A stretch of DNA of 64,000 nucleotides from Paracentrotus lividus (GCA_940671915.1 CALNVZ010003426.1:25591973-25655972), one strand, 5' to 3'; shown: positions 24,266 through 37,370, counted from the stretch's first letter. Notes: generated by a model not told the origin, from the letters alone. A program made the numbers and translations.

Positions 24266-25484
24266 TAGACCAAGAAAGTGTGAGTAGGACTGAGATTTCC
24301 TGGTATATGAACTAGTTCTATACGCCGTCATTAGACTAGACTTACCTTACACTTATGAGATGGATGGGGAAGTGATGAAATAACATACAGAGCTATAATT
24401 ATGATAGTTTATTTTATTATCCAATAAACATGATAAACAAGGTACAATGTACACTATTAGTACATTCATGAAGTAATATAGAAGTATAGAATAGAGATAA
24501 AGAGATAGGAGTTGCCAAAAGCTGAAAATGGAATATCAAAGTGAGGAAATAGATTTGACACTAAACCTTTATCCAATATTGACAATAAAGAAGATCACGT
24601 GGAACAGGAGGAAATATCACAATTTTAAGGGCATTAAAAACTCTGAGGGCTTTGTGCATTTATTAGAGCTCTTTCAAAAACTAAGTTATTTCCTTGTTTA
24701 TTTTGCCCAGGTAATAATCGCATGTCATGTTAATTAAGACTTTAAAAAATTGATATGGATTTAAAAATGCAATGTATAGCTTAATCCGGTTTAACGATCA
24801 GTATGATAAGGAAGCAATAAATATATAGGCTACTTGAAATTGCCTTCCGCAATGCTGATTTATCTTTTACAGGTTGAAAACCTCTTGAAATCCGATAAAT
24901 TGACAAATGAAGCCTAATTACTAAGTAGTATTTCAAGGTGCTAATTACAGGTTAAATACTGGATGAGTGATTCCCCTTTTGAATGAGCCTCATTTCCCGT
25001 TCTTTTATGTTATTCTTATTCCCCCTTCTCCTTCCCAATCTCTTTCATTATTGACCACGATCATGACGTGGTTAGTTCTTCTTCTTTCATCGAGTTCGCA
25101 ACTTTGTTTCAAACTCGTTTGAAAGAGACGAACTTTCCTGATGAAATAAACATAATCCAATATGCTATCATATTCAAATGACAGCGTCTTCTTCTCACAT
25201 TCATGGTTGCTCACTGAAATAGAAAGAATTTAATTTTTGTAACTTTGCTACCTTAGATTGAATTGTTTAGACCAGTATATTATGTTTGAGTAAGCTGTAT
25301 TACGTTTTTATCTTGTAACTGAACAAAGTAGGTATAAATAAGCAATCAACAACGTTTTTTTTTTAAAATCTTGTTTTGCAATTTTCTCTCAAAATGAGCT
25401 AATTGCTATATTTTTGTAATGTTGGACACCATAATATTAATTTGAAAGAAAAAAAAAACATGTCTCTCTTAGTAATATAAAGAT
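24266..25484. other. Non-coding; no gene recognised
   Basis: AT-rich and unremarkable. Confidence 0.5.
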
Positions 25485-25505
25485 AGAGAGAGAGAGAGAG
25501 AGAGA
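25485..25505. repeat. (GA)n microsatellite
   Basis: Ten or so GA units. Confidence 0.95.
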
Positions 25506-25574
25506 AAGAAATCCCTCGTCATTAGCATCATTGATTAAAGCCCTTTTGTTTATTCATCCATTATTCACACCATT

Positions 25575-25625
25575 TCTGCCTTGGCCTCGTAAGTGAAGGT
25601 TGTCAGTTCGGATCCTTTGTTGAGA
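25575..25625 (+). mobile_element. Degenerate tRNA-like SINE fragment
   Basis: CCTCGTAAGTGAAGG resembles an anticodon arm, and AGTTCGGATCC at 25605-25615 resembles a B box. There is no A box and no acceptor stem. Weak. Confidence 0.3.
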
Positions 25626-26488
25626 CGTTCGTGAGCTAGAGGTTAATCATTATTTACTTTTAGCAAAACGGAACAGGAAAGGTTTAGAAACCGAAAGATT
25701 GTCAGCGTTCCAATAAACAGAACCAAATAGTGAGCTCCAGATGAGAGATCAGTGGCTATATACGTCGCAGCCCAATACTCGTTGGAGACGTTTCTATACT
25801 CAATGAAATCCGTCTGTAAAGAAATATATGTTTAACATCCATACTAACTTTATATATATTAAAAACACCTTAAAACTTACATGATCCGTTATATTAGACC
25901 AAGTGAAAAAAGAAAGGAAAGAAATAACAATGATCATTCTTTCTTCAAAAGCAAACAACCCCAAAACGTATCACTTTACTTCACAAAATAGTAATTAAAC
26001 GATGGTAAATTACCCCTTGATTGTCATTATAAAGACACCATATTATTTTACCTGTCCAGTGAGACAAAGGACAAAGAAAATTGTTCACCAGCTCGAGCTT
26101 CCCGCGCTTTGCAGCAGAAATCGATATCTATAGTAAAATGAGGGTACCATGTGCTTTTGTTTACTATGACGTAATATTACGTGAGGTCGAAGAGCGCCAT
26201 ACAAAGACATACAGCGCCGTATTTGAAAGCACAAATAATCCTTTTCCTGAAACTACCTGTAGCATTTCTCTTCGCGTTCATTCATGGATTCGAACGTTGT
26301 TTTGTATCCTTTCAGCAATCGGTAGTATCGATTAGATAGGTCCTCGAACGTGAGCTTTGTCGTCTGCTCCTTATGAATGGGAGGAGATTTTTGGCGCGTT
26401 TTTTTTTTTTTCCAGTCACGACTACATGCTAGGCTAGTTCTGCATGCATGGGTTCACGTGCGCTGTAGCCTCAAGGTTTGTGTTTATC
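25626..26488. other. Non-coding; no gene recognised
   Basis: The 84-codon frame at 26081-26335 has no recognisable domain. A poly(T) run lies at 26400-26411. Confidence 0.5.
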
Positions 26489-26503
26489 AGAGAGAGAGAG
26501 AGG

Positions 26504-26549
<46 letters not shown>
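26489..26549. repeat. (GA)n followed by poly(G)
   Basis: GA repeats with two interruptions, then nine G. Confidence 0.97.
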
Positions 26550-26754
26550 TCAGAGATTGTTTCCGTTTCATTTCATTCTTTAATCATATTTTATTACTAG
26601 TATTATTACTGTTGTCCTTTAATTTTTATTTCTCAAACTCTGTAGGACTCCAATTCGAGATGGACTCACTGTTTTCGGATAGGGTGCAAGAACTAAAAGC
26701 GAGTGAAATGATATCGGCAATTGGAGGATTGCAATTTATGACAGTTGAATTTGG

Positions 26755-26820
26755 TTTGAAACGGGTTTGAGACTGGTTTGGAACGGGTTTGAGACGGGTT
26801 TGAGACTGGTTTGAGACTAG
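26755..26820 (+). repeat. 11-bp minisatellite, six units
   Basis: Six consecutive 11-mers follow the pattern TTTGRRACKRG: 26755, 26766, 26777, 26788, 26799 and 26810. The unit is not a multiple of three. Confidence 0.95.
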
Positions 26821-29800
26821 TCGCGGATACGTCTCGGAGACTATGTGAGATACCACTTTAACAATTAATTTGATCGCATACATGCACATTTTTTAAATAT
26901 ATATTATCAGTATCTGAAATAAGTACCTTGAAATGATACGAACAAGACTTTTCAGTCCTCTGACTTGCCAGGCATATCAACAAAATGTGTATGCAAACTG
27001 GATGCCAGTTATTCGTAGTTCATTTAAAAAAAAATAACTTTGAGGTTAATTAAATACCTCGTTACTAGGTTCCCATGAAAGAAACATTCATATAATTAGT
27101 ACACTTGTACATCAATTGCAATCGATGATATAATAATAAGTTCTAATACATACACGGTTTGATTTAAACTTGATCTAGTTTCATCTTCAATATCCACATC
27201 TTTTCAATGATGACCTACTTATGGATTTTAATAAGGAACCCCCCCCCCCCCTGCATCTTGTTATCACCGTTTAGCGTTTTGCAGGTTTGGTTCTTTTGAA
27301 AATCGTGACTTTCTTGAAATTGGATGAATTTAAAATCGTATTAACCCGCTGAGCGAACGACTTTTTGGTATAGATTATAAACAGAGTATATTTTTATATT
27401 AACATATTTCTGTATGTAGAGAGTTTAGTCTAAAAATATCAGACATTGTATTTTATAGTAAAATTATTAGCATGATTAGACCGTATTTGCAAGCCATGTT
27501 ATGTGGAAACTCTTGTCCAAAGTAATTTGTTGCCTGAAGTGAATTTGGTATATCTTTCGAGACTATCAAACATCCAAAATACGGCGAATCAGTGGTCACT
27601 GACATCACTTTTCAAAGATCGAAGTAAATTCCAACAACAATTTCACCAACATTGTGAGAATCTTTCGACCTACATTCCCGCATTAATGAAAGCACGCCCC
27701 ATGTTAGTTTATTGACCGCCGAATTCATTCAAAATTGGCGAGAAAATTGAATTTCAAAATGTGCAGTGACCAGAAGGGAAATCTATTTTCTGATGAAAAA
27801 TAAAATTGTTTGAAAGAAATAATTGTGAAGTAGTGAACGTGATGGCCCTTATAATGAGCGTTGGTGTGGGGCAGCTGTCCAGTACATGGTCAAGTGGCCG
27901 GAGTGTGGGCGAGGAGAGGTGTGGTAAATGGTCAAACAGACAATCATCAGGGCTACCTGCATGGTCAAGCGATGTTGTCGTTTTCACCTCCAGATATCTC
28001 CAAGTGTTAAAGTGCGATATATTATTATTGAAATTATTCCAAAATACTATCTTTTTGTTGATAGAACACGACTTTGCACAACCCTGCTGTGATTCAGATT
28101 TTGTTTGAGGTAATGAAACAAACCTACCGGTACATTATTATGCATTTCTAAAAAAATTTACAGTTTATTCAATAAACATTTCTATTAAAGTTGATGGTTG
28201 GAAATCCGGGCCTTTTATGTAAAATTCATTTAAGTATATTTTACATTTAAAAAACAAGAATATCAAATAAGAATTGTTATTACAAGTTTAGAATCTTTTA
28301 GATCGTCTTGAAACGGTTCTTTCTGCTTTCACTTTACTATACCTGTCATTGAACTTGAATAGTTTCTTTGCATCATTGTAAGAACTTAAAAGTGCAGTCA
28401 TAATAAACAGAGTGTCCAGGTACGAAATGAGATCATAGTGATCCATAAACGGAATATTTCATTACGGAAGATAGCCAGAAAGGTCTCGTGTCCTGTTTTA
28501 GCCGCTCTTCATCCATGTCATTTCCATTGTTACAATGGTAACTATTGGTAGGTGATTATCATAAATCATTTGACTTTTTAATGTAAGATGTATTTTCTCA
28601 ATTATATCATTTATTTCCCTAATTTCCATTAGAAAAGCTTGAATCTATAATTATATGAATCTGTAGCATATTTCGTAGCCTTTCCACTCTTTTTTTTCCA
28701 CATTTTCTTTTTAAACAAATATATTCCAATTCAAATGCGTTCAACTTACGTCAAAGACCCTTTTCATGACATATTTTCCACCCTCAATGTTAGAATGACG
28801 TCATCATTTAGTTTGACAGCCATCAATGAATGGGGGTCAGAAAAGAAAAGAATTGGTCAGCAGTCAAATAAAAGAAAAGAAAAGACAAAGGAAAATAAAG
28901 TGACCACTGACCAAACACTGACCAAGGCCGGGGGTCCTTTAACGTGTGAAAATTGAATTTGTTCGAAATTTCTGCATGGCTAGAAAATAATAATTTTGAT
29001 TGGCTATTGTTCGGTTTCACAATAATCTATTTTCCTGATAACGCGGAGAAAAAAAAAAAAGGTTTATTACCAGTCTTGGCATCGTTCATTGAAGGGAAAA
29101 TGGAAAGTAGAGCATTTCTGGCTATGGAGATCATGCACAAAAACAAAATGACGTTTGGATTTGCAAAATGCTATAAAAAAAAATGATACAAAAAAATTCA
29201 TTTCTTTTCAAATTTGTTTCATTTCTACAGAAATCATAACAATATTTCATTAAAAATGTGCAACACAATATTTTGATAATATCATTTTATATCTTATCAT
29301 TCAGTCTTAAACTGCATCTGAAAAATGTAATACAAAATATTATTTAGGATTGAAATGGAGGGACCCATTACAAATTGGAAACTTTTGGAATATGGGTTCC
29401 TCAAAATAGCAAAGTATAGCTTTATACGAAATGACAACAAAACTAATTAATGAAATAGAATTAAGGTGAATTAAGGTGAATGTAAAAAAAAAACAAAAAA
29501 CAAAAAACCCGAAACAATATAAAAAATAAATGAGATCATGCAGATGAAGATATAGATGTATCATGTGATGCAATATGAGAAGATTAAGCTCTGCAAAGTA
29601 TTTTCTTCAGAATAATTTATAAAACATGTTAAAAGGATGCTATAGTGTAGCCATTAATTTGACACATTTTAAATTTACAATTAGTAAATGATTCGCGATG
29701 AAGTAGTGTAGGCCTATGAACATTGTAGTTAGATTATATTGGAGCAAGCGGTATTTTACAAGATTCTTTTTATTGGGGTATTATTCCGATTGCTACAAAA

Positions 29801-30353
29801 TTGACAAATTTTGCACATATAATTTTAATTAGTATTCGTATACTAGTACTCGTAGTAGTATAGTATACAGTTATATGAAATATAGAATGAATACAAATTT
29901 ATGTCGTTACGATATACATCCCTCTCCACTTTATGGATTCCTATTGAGATTAAAGTTCGCGATAATGACGACATAAGATGTCTTCAAAAGCACACCGCCA
30001 AAAGCTGCATCAACCAAGCGATTCGTATTCGCTTTCATTCGCCCGCATCGAATCGAAGAAGTTAGCCAATAATCCCCGAATCCTGTAAACAAGATAGGAG
30101 CGCTATGCGACTTTCGGAAAAGCTGTAAATCCTACCCATTTCATTTAGAATAGAATTGCGGGTCTCAGATTTCAAGAAATACACTCGTATGGTTACAAAT
30201 CTCCCACTCCCCAAGCGCATACCCCCATAAACGCCCTTTTATGCATCGATGATAAGTTGGATTTGTCAGCTTAACGTATTAACTGGACATATCACTAACA
30301 AAATAAACAGCAGGTGGGACTATGACGTTGTTCATTACGCGATGATGATTTTC

Positions 30354-30355
<2 letters not shown>
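26821..30355. other. Non-coding; no gene recognised
   Basis: AT-rich. A poly(C) run is at 27240-27251. No domain-like frame was recognised; short frames near 27806-28108 and 28735-29186 have no conserved features. Confidence 0.5.
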
Positions 30356-30388
<33 letters not shown>

Positions 30389-30401
30389 CAGGAGGGGGGG
30401 T

Positions 30402-30443
<42 letters not shown>

Positions 30444-30456
30444 GAGAGAGAGAGCG
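30356..30456. repeat. Poly(T)33 followed by (GA)n
   Basis: T run at 30356-30388, a short G run, then GA repeats from 30403. It lies immediately left of the 435-bp tandem duplication. Confidence 0.97.
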
Positions 30457-31332
30457 AGATGAGAGTGAATTGAGAAGAGATTGGGAGAGAAACTAGTAAA
30501 GCATAAAGGCCACCGCACACCTTACGACTGGTCTACGATCCGATTTTGGAACAATCGCATTTTGCTTATTTTCCGAAAGTATGAATGAATAGGATCTTAT
30601 CATTAGAGGTTTAATTAACCATAAGAATACTGATATCGAATTTCGGAAAATTGCAAGTCTCTATTTAGGAGTAAAGGGCAAATTGGTTTGAAATCGTAGC
30701 CAGTCGTGCGATTGCTGTGACGTCATTACGGTTAGGTATTGAATTCGCTTTTTATTCTATAAGGAGTTACATAATTACTGATTTTAACATATTAGTATTC
30801 CTGAGATGATTTAGGACTCTGCACAGTATGATGTTATATTTCTAAATTATCCCCATCAATGTTATGACGTTTTATTCCACAATCGGGTCGCAGATGAGAG
30901 TGAATTGAGAAGAGATTGGGAGAGAAAACTAGTAAAGCATAAAGGCCACCGCACACCTTACGACTGGTCTACGATCCGATTTTGGAACAAATCGCATTTT
31001 GCTTATTTTCCGAAAGTATGAATGAATAGGATCTTATCATTAGAGGTTTAAATTAACCATAAGAATACTGATATCGAATTTCGGAAAATTGCAAGTCTCT
31101 ATTTAGGAGTAAAGGGCAAATTGGTTTGAAATCGTAGCCAGTCGTGCGATTGCTGTGACGTCATTACGGTTAGGTATTGAATTCGCTTTTATTCTAATAA
31201 GGAGGTTACATAATTACTGATTTGAACATATTAGTATTCCTGAGATGATTTAGGACTCTGCACAGTATGATGTTATATTTCTAAATTATCCCCATCAATG
31301 TTATGACGTTTTATTCCACAATCGGGTCGCAG
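30457..31332 (+). repeat. Tandem duplication, ~435-bp unit, two near-identical copies
   Basis: The first copy is 30457-30891 and the second starts at 30892, both at AGATGAGAGTGAATTG. Copies differ by single-base indels such as GAAACTAG/GAAAACTAG and by few substitutions. Only the second copy continues into the right terminal repeat of the transposon at 31333-31358. Confidence 0.9.
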
Positions 31333-31358
31333 ACCAATCGTAAGGTGTGCGGTGGCCT
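30507..31358. mobile_element. Harbinger-like MITE, internally duplicated
   Basis: Left end AGGCCACCGCACACC at 30507 and inverted right end ending at 31358; inverted repeats extend about 45 bp. TAA at 30504-30506 and 31359-31361 is a 3-bp target duplication typical of PIF/Harbinger. A second left end lies in the duplicated copy at about 30943. Without the duplication the element would be about 420 bp. No transposase. Confidence 0.8.
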
Positions 31359-31479
31359 TAAGATTGGCGGCTGATGAAAAAAGGGGAGGGGCGTGCTAAA
31401 ATCACATTCAATCTCATCGGGATATTGAATTTTATATGACTAAATCTTCTTCCCCTCTCTCTTTCTTTCTTTTCCTAGG

Positions 31480-31604
31480 TACCTCTAAAAGTAAAAGGGT
31501 GGAAAGGGGCAAGCAGCGATTTTGAAAAGGGAGGAAAAGGGTGTCACCCCCGGCCCTTTTGCTCCCGTTTGCTCCCATTTCACCCTTTATGTTTTAGAGT
31601 GTAT
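31480..31604. mobile_element. Imperfect palindromic repeat (candidate MITE)
   Basis: The arms at about 31480-31517 and 31561-31604 share CTCTAAAA, AAAGGGTG and GGGAGCAA-type blocks in inverted orientation, with an estimated three quarters identity. Target duplication not clear. Confidence 0.5.
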
Positions 31605-32652
31605 CATGTCTTTCCAAATTCCCCTCCCTTTGTCTCCCTTTCTTATTATTCGTTTCATTCTCTTACCCATGCTTATAGAAAGTGAAACTAAGGAAAATGG
31701 ACCTACCCCAAATTGATAACTCATTTCGTTTTGAAAACGAACGTGATGTCGGGTAAAAGTCGGAATTGGCAGCAATAATTGCACGTAAAATTAAGATTTG
31801 ATGTTTATTTCAGTTTCGAGAAAGAATTGGAGAAGAGAAGTTCTGAAGTTCAATGAATAAACAACATGTTTCTTCCTCTTCTTTTATAAAAATAAAATTG
31901 AATACTTACCAAATGGTACAATATCAATTTGGTTAAATCGTTATCTGATTGGGGATGGAATAAAAACTCATTATTTGCTGAAAGAATTTGTATAATAATC
32001 TCAATCAATATAGATTAAACTGAATCAAAATGACCTGATTTTTGTAAAATGGAAGCAAAACGTGCTTCATAAGAGAACAAAGGATATTTTGGAGCTCGGA
32101 CCTTCTTTTTAGGTGAAAAATCAAGCCGCAAAAACCAGATTGTTTGTCCACCTTGGTGTTATTACAATGGACTTAAAAAGACGCCGCTGACCAAATTATT
32201 ATTGATGCAAAACAGATCTGGTATAGCCGATGCTAGTTTGTCCTTGTTATGCATTCGAAACAAGGAGCGTAAAAATGAAAACAAGAGATGCGAATTATTA
32301 CCCAGAGTGCATGACAAAAATTATAATCCATTTCGCAGGCATAGCGTTGTTTTTGGAGCGGCTCTTTCATGTAGACGCGTGCCTCACGCCCGCCCGAAGC
32401 CCAGGGGCTTGCGTCCATCAGCGCTTCGCTCCAACTGCGGTTGGACTTTCTCTAAGCGCTAGGAGCCTAAACGCATGGGGTTGCATTAAAACTTTAAAAT
32501 CTCTTCGCGTGGCCAGTTGCAAAGACCACACCTGCTACTAAAGCAATTTGATTTTATTTTTTCAAATCAGGAAAGGAAAAGTAAGGGTATAGGAGGAGAA
32601 AAATGGTAAATAATCTCTTGTTGTTATAATAATATGTCGAGCTATAGCCTAC
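31605..32652. other. Non-coding; no gene recognised
   Basis: Holds a GC-richer patch (32340-32480) with a small hairpin at 32420-32460. Frames there have no recognisable domain. Confidence 0.5.
32420..32460. repeat. Nested hairpin
   Basis: Outer arms AGCGCTT/AAGCGCT enclose an inner stem TCCAAC/GTTGGA. Function unknown. Confidence 0.5.
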
Positions 32653-32655
32653 TAA

Positions 32656-32897
32656 AGGCCTCGTCACACCGAGTCCGGTCCGGGTCACGGCACGGGCCCG
32701 ATCCGGTTCAACAATGGGCAAAAACGGTCGAAATGAATCGGCCGTGTACTATTGCAATGAGACTGGTCACAATAAACACGGGCTGTTCCGTACTAGTCGG
32801 AACGGCAACCGGTACGGTTTTTATGGGATCTCTCTTGGAGCGATTTGAGACGGTTTGCCGTACCGGTTACCGGACCGGACTCGGTGTGACGAGGCCT
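32656..32897. mobile_element. Harbinger-like MITE, GC-rich
   Basis: This 242-bp element has ends AGGCCTCGTCACACCGAGTC and its inverted copy. TAA at 32653-32655 and 32898-32900 is the target duplication. The long frame across it is a by-product of GC-rich repeat sequence. Confidence 0.85.
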
Positions 32898-32900
32898 TAA

Positions 32901-34087
32901 TGGTCATGTCCGATAAATTTGCCGTATAGTACATTATATAAGATATTTTTCTATTTTTTTTTTATTTATCTAATATATAAAATAATTGAGGAATTTCATC
33001 TTAGTCATATCAGTAGCCCATACTGGGGACTATATAGTCATATCAAGATTATTCAACTCAGTTGATAATGATACCTATCGCGTAGATCATCTTCATGATT
33101 GGAACTTTTACACCTATACCAAAAAAAAATAATAATAATAATAATACCAAAAAAAATATATAATAAAGAGACAAATTATTTGAAGTAAAACACAATTGCT
33201 TTTATTCAATATTTGTATTTAATAAATGAAAATCATAATTAAAATCATGTCTATTAAGAATGAACGATTCACGCTTGATGACCTTTCCCCTAAAACTTTG
33301 GATAACAAACTGTATCCTTTCGAATAGCACCCCTTTTTAAACTTAATAATTTTCATTATTTTGAGGTTCTAAATTCCGAAAGATAATGATCAAATAATAG
33401 AGAGCGACTGGGGAAAAATAGCATGTAAAAAATGAGTGATTGCATTATTCTTAGGCTATTGTTTGAGCTTCATAATTTTTAATAAAATCATAACAAAATT
33501 CCTATCACAAAATATACAAAGAGAGGGGGCGACTTTAATTAATAGGGATGCTTGGAGCCGCCCCTAGCGTAAGATCAACAATATCATCGCAAAATATAAG
33601 CAGACTTTCGTATTCATAACCCGGTCAATGTGGTTATCGTGAGGGAATAGGACGCGTTGGTTTTGAAGGGGCCTGTTGTAAGCCTGTTGGTCCTGGGGGC
33701 GTTTCACCAAGTTCGTGAGCAACTTGATGAACAGCCTGAAATATCAAGAGCCTTATGGGATACTAAATTCATTTTATTTTCTATTTTAACAAAAAGTTAA
33801 AAAGGCAGATTCAGGATATCCGTATCCTTATAAACAGACATTTTGGACGTCAATGCTGTGTAGTCAAAACTCAGGAAAAAATTTGGGGCATCCAATTTGG
33901 CTTTTTCATATTTCAAGCCGTTCATAAAAGTCTTGAAAGCCCCGACCATGCACGCGCACCCGACTAGCTTTCTCTTAATTTGTATTTAATCACATTTTTA
34001 GCTCTTTTCCCCTTTACTCTAATGTGTAAGCCTACCATTTTTAAAATTATTATTATTATTATTATTTATTTTTTTTTTGGGGGGGGG
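32901..34087. other. Non-coding with a MITE-like terminus
   Basis: 33699-33738 contains GGGGCGTTTCACCAAGTTCG followed by the inverted AACTTGATGAA, like the ends of a short TIR element. The block to about 33945 has a diverged relative at 35530-35830. An AAT microsatellite lies at 33129-33148. Confidence 0.45.
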
Positions 34088-34345
34088 AGAGAGAGAGAGA
34101 GAGGGGGGGTTGTATCATATAACTCATATAACCCATATCTGTACATTGGGGGATTCAGGAGGGAGAAATATAAGCTAAATATAAATGAACAGAAAGACAA
34201 GATAACAAGATATGGTTTTAGAGAATACAGAGAAAGAAGAGAGACGAAGATAGAAATAGAGAGAAAATAAAAGAGATAAAGAGAGAGAGAGAGAGAGAGG
34301 GGGGGAGAGAGAGAGAGAGAGAGGGGGAGAGAGAGAGAGAGAGAA
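34088..34345. repeat. GA-rich low-complexity tract
   Basis: (GA)n at 34088-34103 and 34280-34345 with purine-rich sequence between. Confidence 0.9.
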
Positions 34346-37300
34346 AGGGGAAGGGGGTGGCTAGGGAGGGGTCATGACACCTCTTTTTTGTCGACCCTCC
34401 TCTTCATTCCTTGCGCGGTGTTTCAAGATCCTAGGTTACTGACGAGCTGGCTATGGATAGGGGTTATGTTTTGACTATTTTCTTTGACCTTGCTTCACCA
34501 CAACCAATCCGTAAATGGGTTAATAGCTTGAAGAGATTAAATTATATTGGTCAAAATGGTGTAGGTCGTTGGTTTTTCCATCAACAATACAAACAACGAT
34601 GATAATTCGTAAAGAAAATAGAAGACTCATAATCATACAAGGTACTGATGTATTTGAATAGTTATTTTTGATAAGTCAGATATAGGGCACACATCTAACA
34701 CACAGTATTAAAAAAAGATCAAGGAAAACAAAATGTTCCATTTTTTGTTGTTTTATTTTCTAATGCTATTGCAAATTTCCTCATTCAAGGGATTGAAGAA
34801 AACATGATACTGATTTAATTGTGGCAAAATGTTTCAAAAATATGTCAAAGTACATTTAGGCTATATTGTCCCATTTATATATGAGGGCAATTTGCGTAAC
34901 CCTTTTTAAAATAAAAAAATTCTTCTTTTTGTTCATGTTTGAACTGACATATGGCTAGACTAGTCGTTATCGTGGTATTTTCTATAAACTCGCTAAGCAC
35001 ATTCAGAAATGTTCTTGGAAATGATACATAAACTACAATCAGACCATATCATATAATATAAGTGGATATTAAAAACATGAATAAAAAATTTCAGATATCA
35101 TTCACATAAAAGGGGACGCCGACTAAAGGTTCACTAATAACGGACTAATGATTCCCACCCGTCTCAATCCATCATACTAGTTAGGTTAAAAACTGGGGTT
35201 TTAGATTAGGGGCGGTGTCCATGTGGGGGGGGGGGGTACTCTAGAAGAGTGTGTATAGCGTCTAGTTATAGTGCCTTTTTGAACACAACTTTGCTGACGA
35301 GGTTCTGATTAGATTTTTAGGTTATAAAAGCAAGCTATTGATGTCATATCATCAATGATGTTAAAAAATATTAAATTCCATTTTACAATCGACATTTCTG
35401 ATAAAGAAATTATGAAAAGTTGGAGAATAGTGCCCTTCTATCTCTCACTGTAGAATTCTGATGGTGGAAATGTTAGAGGTTGTGTCATTATAATCTCATC
35501 GGTGCAAAGATCTATTTTGGTCGGGTTCATCATATCTCTTGGGGGAGGGGTTCCCAAGTGGTTCGTGACTATACGAACAACCCTGTGAACGTCTTGATGA
35601 GAGCGAAATGAGATGCTGAAATAATTGTGATTTCATTAGCTAAAGTTTAAAAAGCACGTACAGATAAATATATAGTTAATGTTATTATCAACAAACATTT
35701 TGAACATCAATTTAGTTTTTGGCCACAATGAGTGTATAAAAAAAGGTCAAAATAATCTCTTAATGAATTTTGGTAAACACATTGGGCTTTCATATTTCAA
35801 GTTATTCGTAATTTTCTCAAAGATTTATACGATGGTTTGGTGCAACACCCCAGATCTTTTGACAAAATTAGAAGGGGAAATATGGAGTGTAATTTATCTC
35901 ACCCCCTCCCCAGATAAAACAGATTTGTTAGTAGATTCATAATGTGAATTATTTCATAAATGTAATGATGATCTTCGTGCCTTTATCACTATTTTACTCT
36001 TACGCCAGAGACTTATCCAGGTTTTGAAAACAAGGGGGGGGGGCGCCGCCGAAATTTTCATTTTCTTGTCATGTAGGCCCTACATTGATTGGTGGTTTTC
36101 AAATCATAGGGGAAGGCGCGCCTCGATCAGCTATCTTTCTAAAAATGTTTCATATCTTGTATTTTAACATTATACAGTTTTCTAAGAAGTATTCTTAGTT
36201 TAAATATCAAGAAATATAAATAACATACCGCTACAAATTATTCTAAGCCAAATTTGCCCTTCCAGTTGACTTGTATTCCCATTGACCCTTTTTTTTAATT
36301 TTTTACTACGACCTGTCCATTCAGATATGAAACAAGATGAAATAAAATTATACTTCCAATTATTATACTTTATTGGTAAACTCAAGAATAGACACACTAT
36401 TATTGACCGTGACGGATGTCCTTGGAAAGTTGCCTTCCTTAAAGCGAATGGGCCACCAGGACGTATGAATTTAAAGTCCCCTGTAAGAAACCGGACAACG
36501 GAACAAAGAAATGTCCGTGTGGGACTGAGGGAAGAGAGAGATGGACAAAGGAAAGGGGTTCACCAAACTTTTTCTGTGACCCCGGCCTCGTTTGTAGATC
36601 ATAACAGAACGCTGGGAATGCAAACCTATTTTGGGATGCTTGAATAAGGGCGGACCTTTCTCATTCATTTCTCAGTCATTCATAAATTTATTCATTCATT
36701 CTTATCCTATATTTCTTTTGAAGGTATTGTTTATCCTGATTGTAGACCTCTATACCACAATATGGATATGTTTATTTCGAGGATACTGTAAACACTGGAA
36801 AGTATTCGTAATATTGGCAGATACTTTATTTTATTAATTACTTCTTAATTTAGCGATTAATTGCAACAGTAGCGGACGCAGACCGGAGTCACACAATGAA
36901 CTTACCAGGACCATGCGTAAACATAATAGAGCCGCTTTTGTCCTCAGACAATTGGGCCCCCGAAATGCATTCAATTCGATTTTCTTGGATCCGCGCCTGT
37001 GCAATACTTGTATATCATGAATTCGGTAGTTGATTTTGTCATTCAAGCATTCTCATTATTAATTCTGCCAACCTTATTCTGTTCTTTCAACCATACAACA
37101 ATTATTGATTCAGGAAATGATCTCTATTTCAATTTTTTTTATTTACTTGTTCATCCTTTCGCTTATAAATATCTTTCTTTTCTCATTCTAACTTTCGTTC
37201 CACATCTATTCACTTATGATCATTAATATTCAATTATTAGTTAAGTTTTCCATTTTAGCTATTCCCCTACCCATTGACATATGAACACAGACCGTCATCT

Positions 37301-37370
37301 TAGTTGTCGATAGACCTTACCTTGGAGACATTTTCTCCGAGCTCCAACCAACTGCAGAATGCATAATTCT
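34346..37370. other. Non-coding; no gene recognised
   Basis: The longest frame (36282-36647, 121 codons) has no recognisable domain and crosses repeat-like sequence. 36017-36060, with a G run and GGCGCCGCCG, resembles a repeat also seen at 18400-18450. A G run lies at 35225-35236. Confidence 0.5.

Noticed and set aside
36282..36647. 121-codon plus-strand frame
   Set aside because: No conserved motif and no clear promoter or splice signals.
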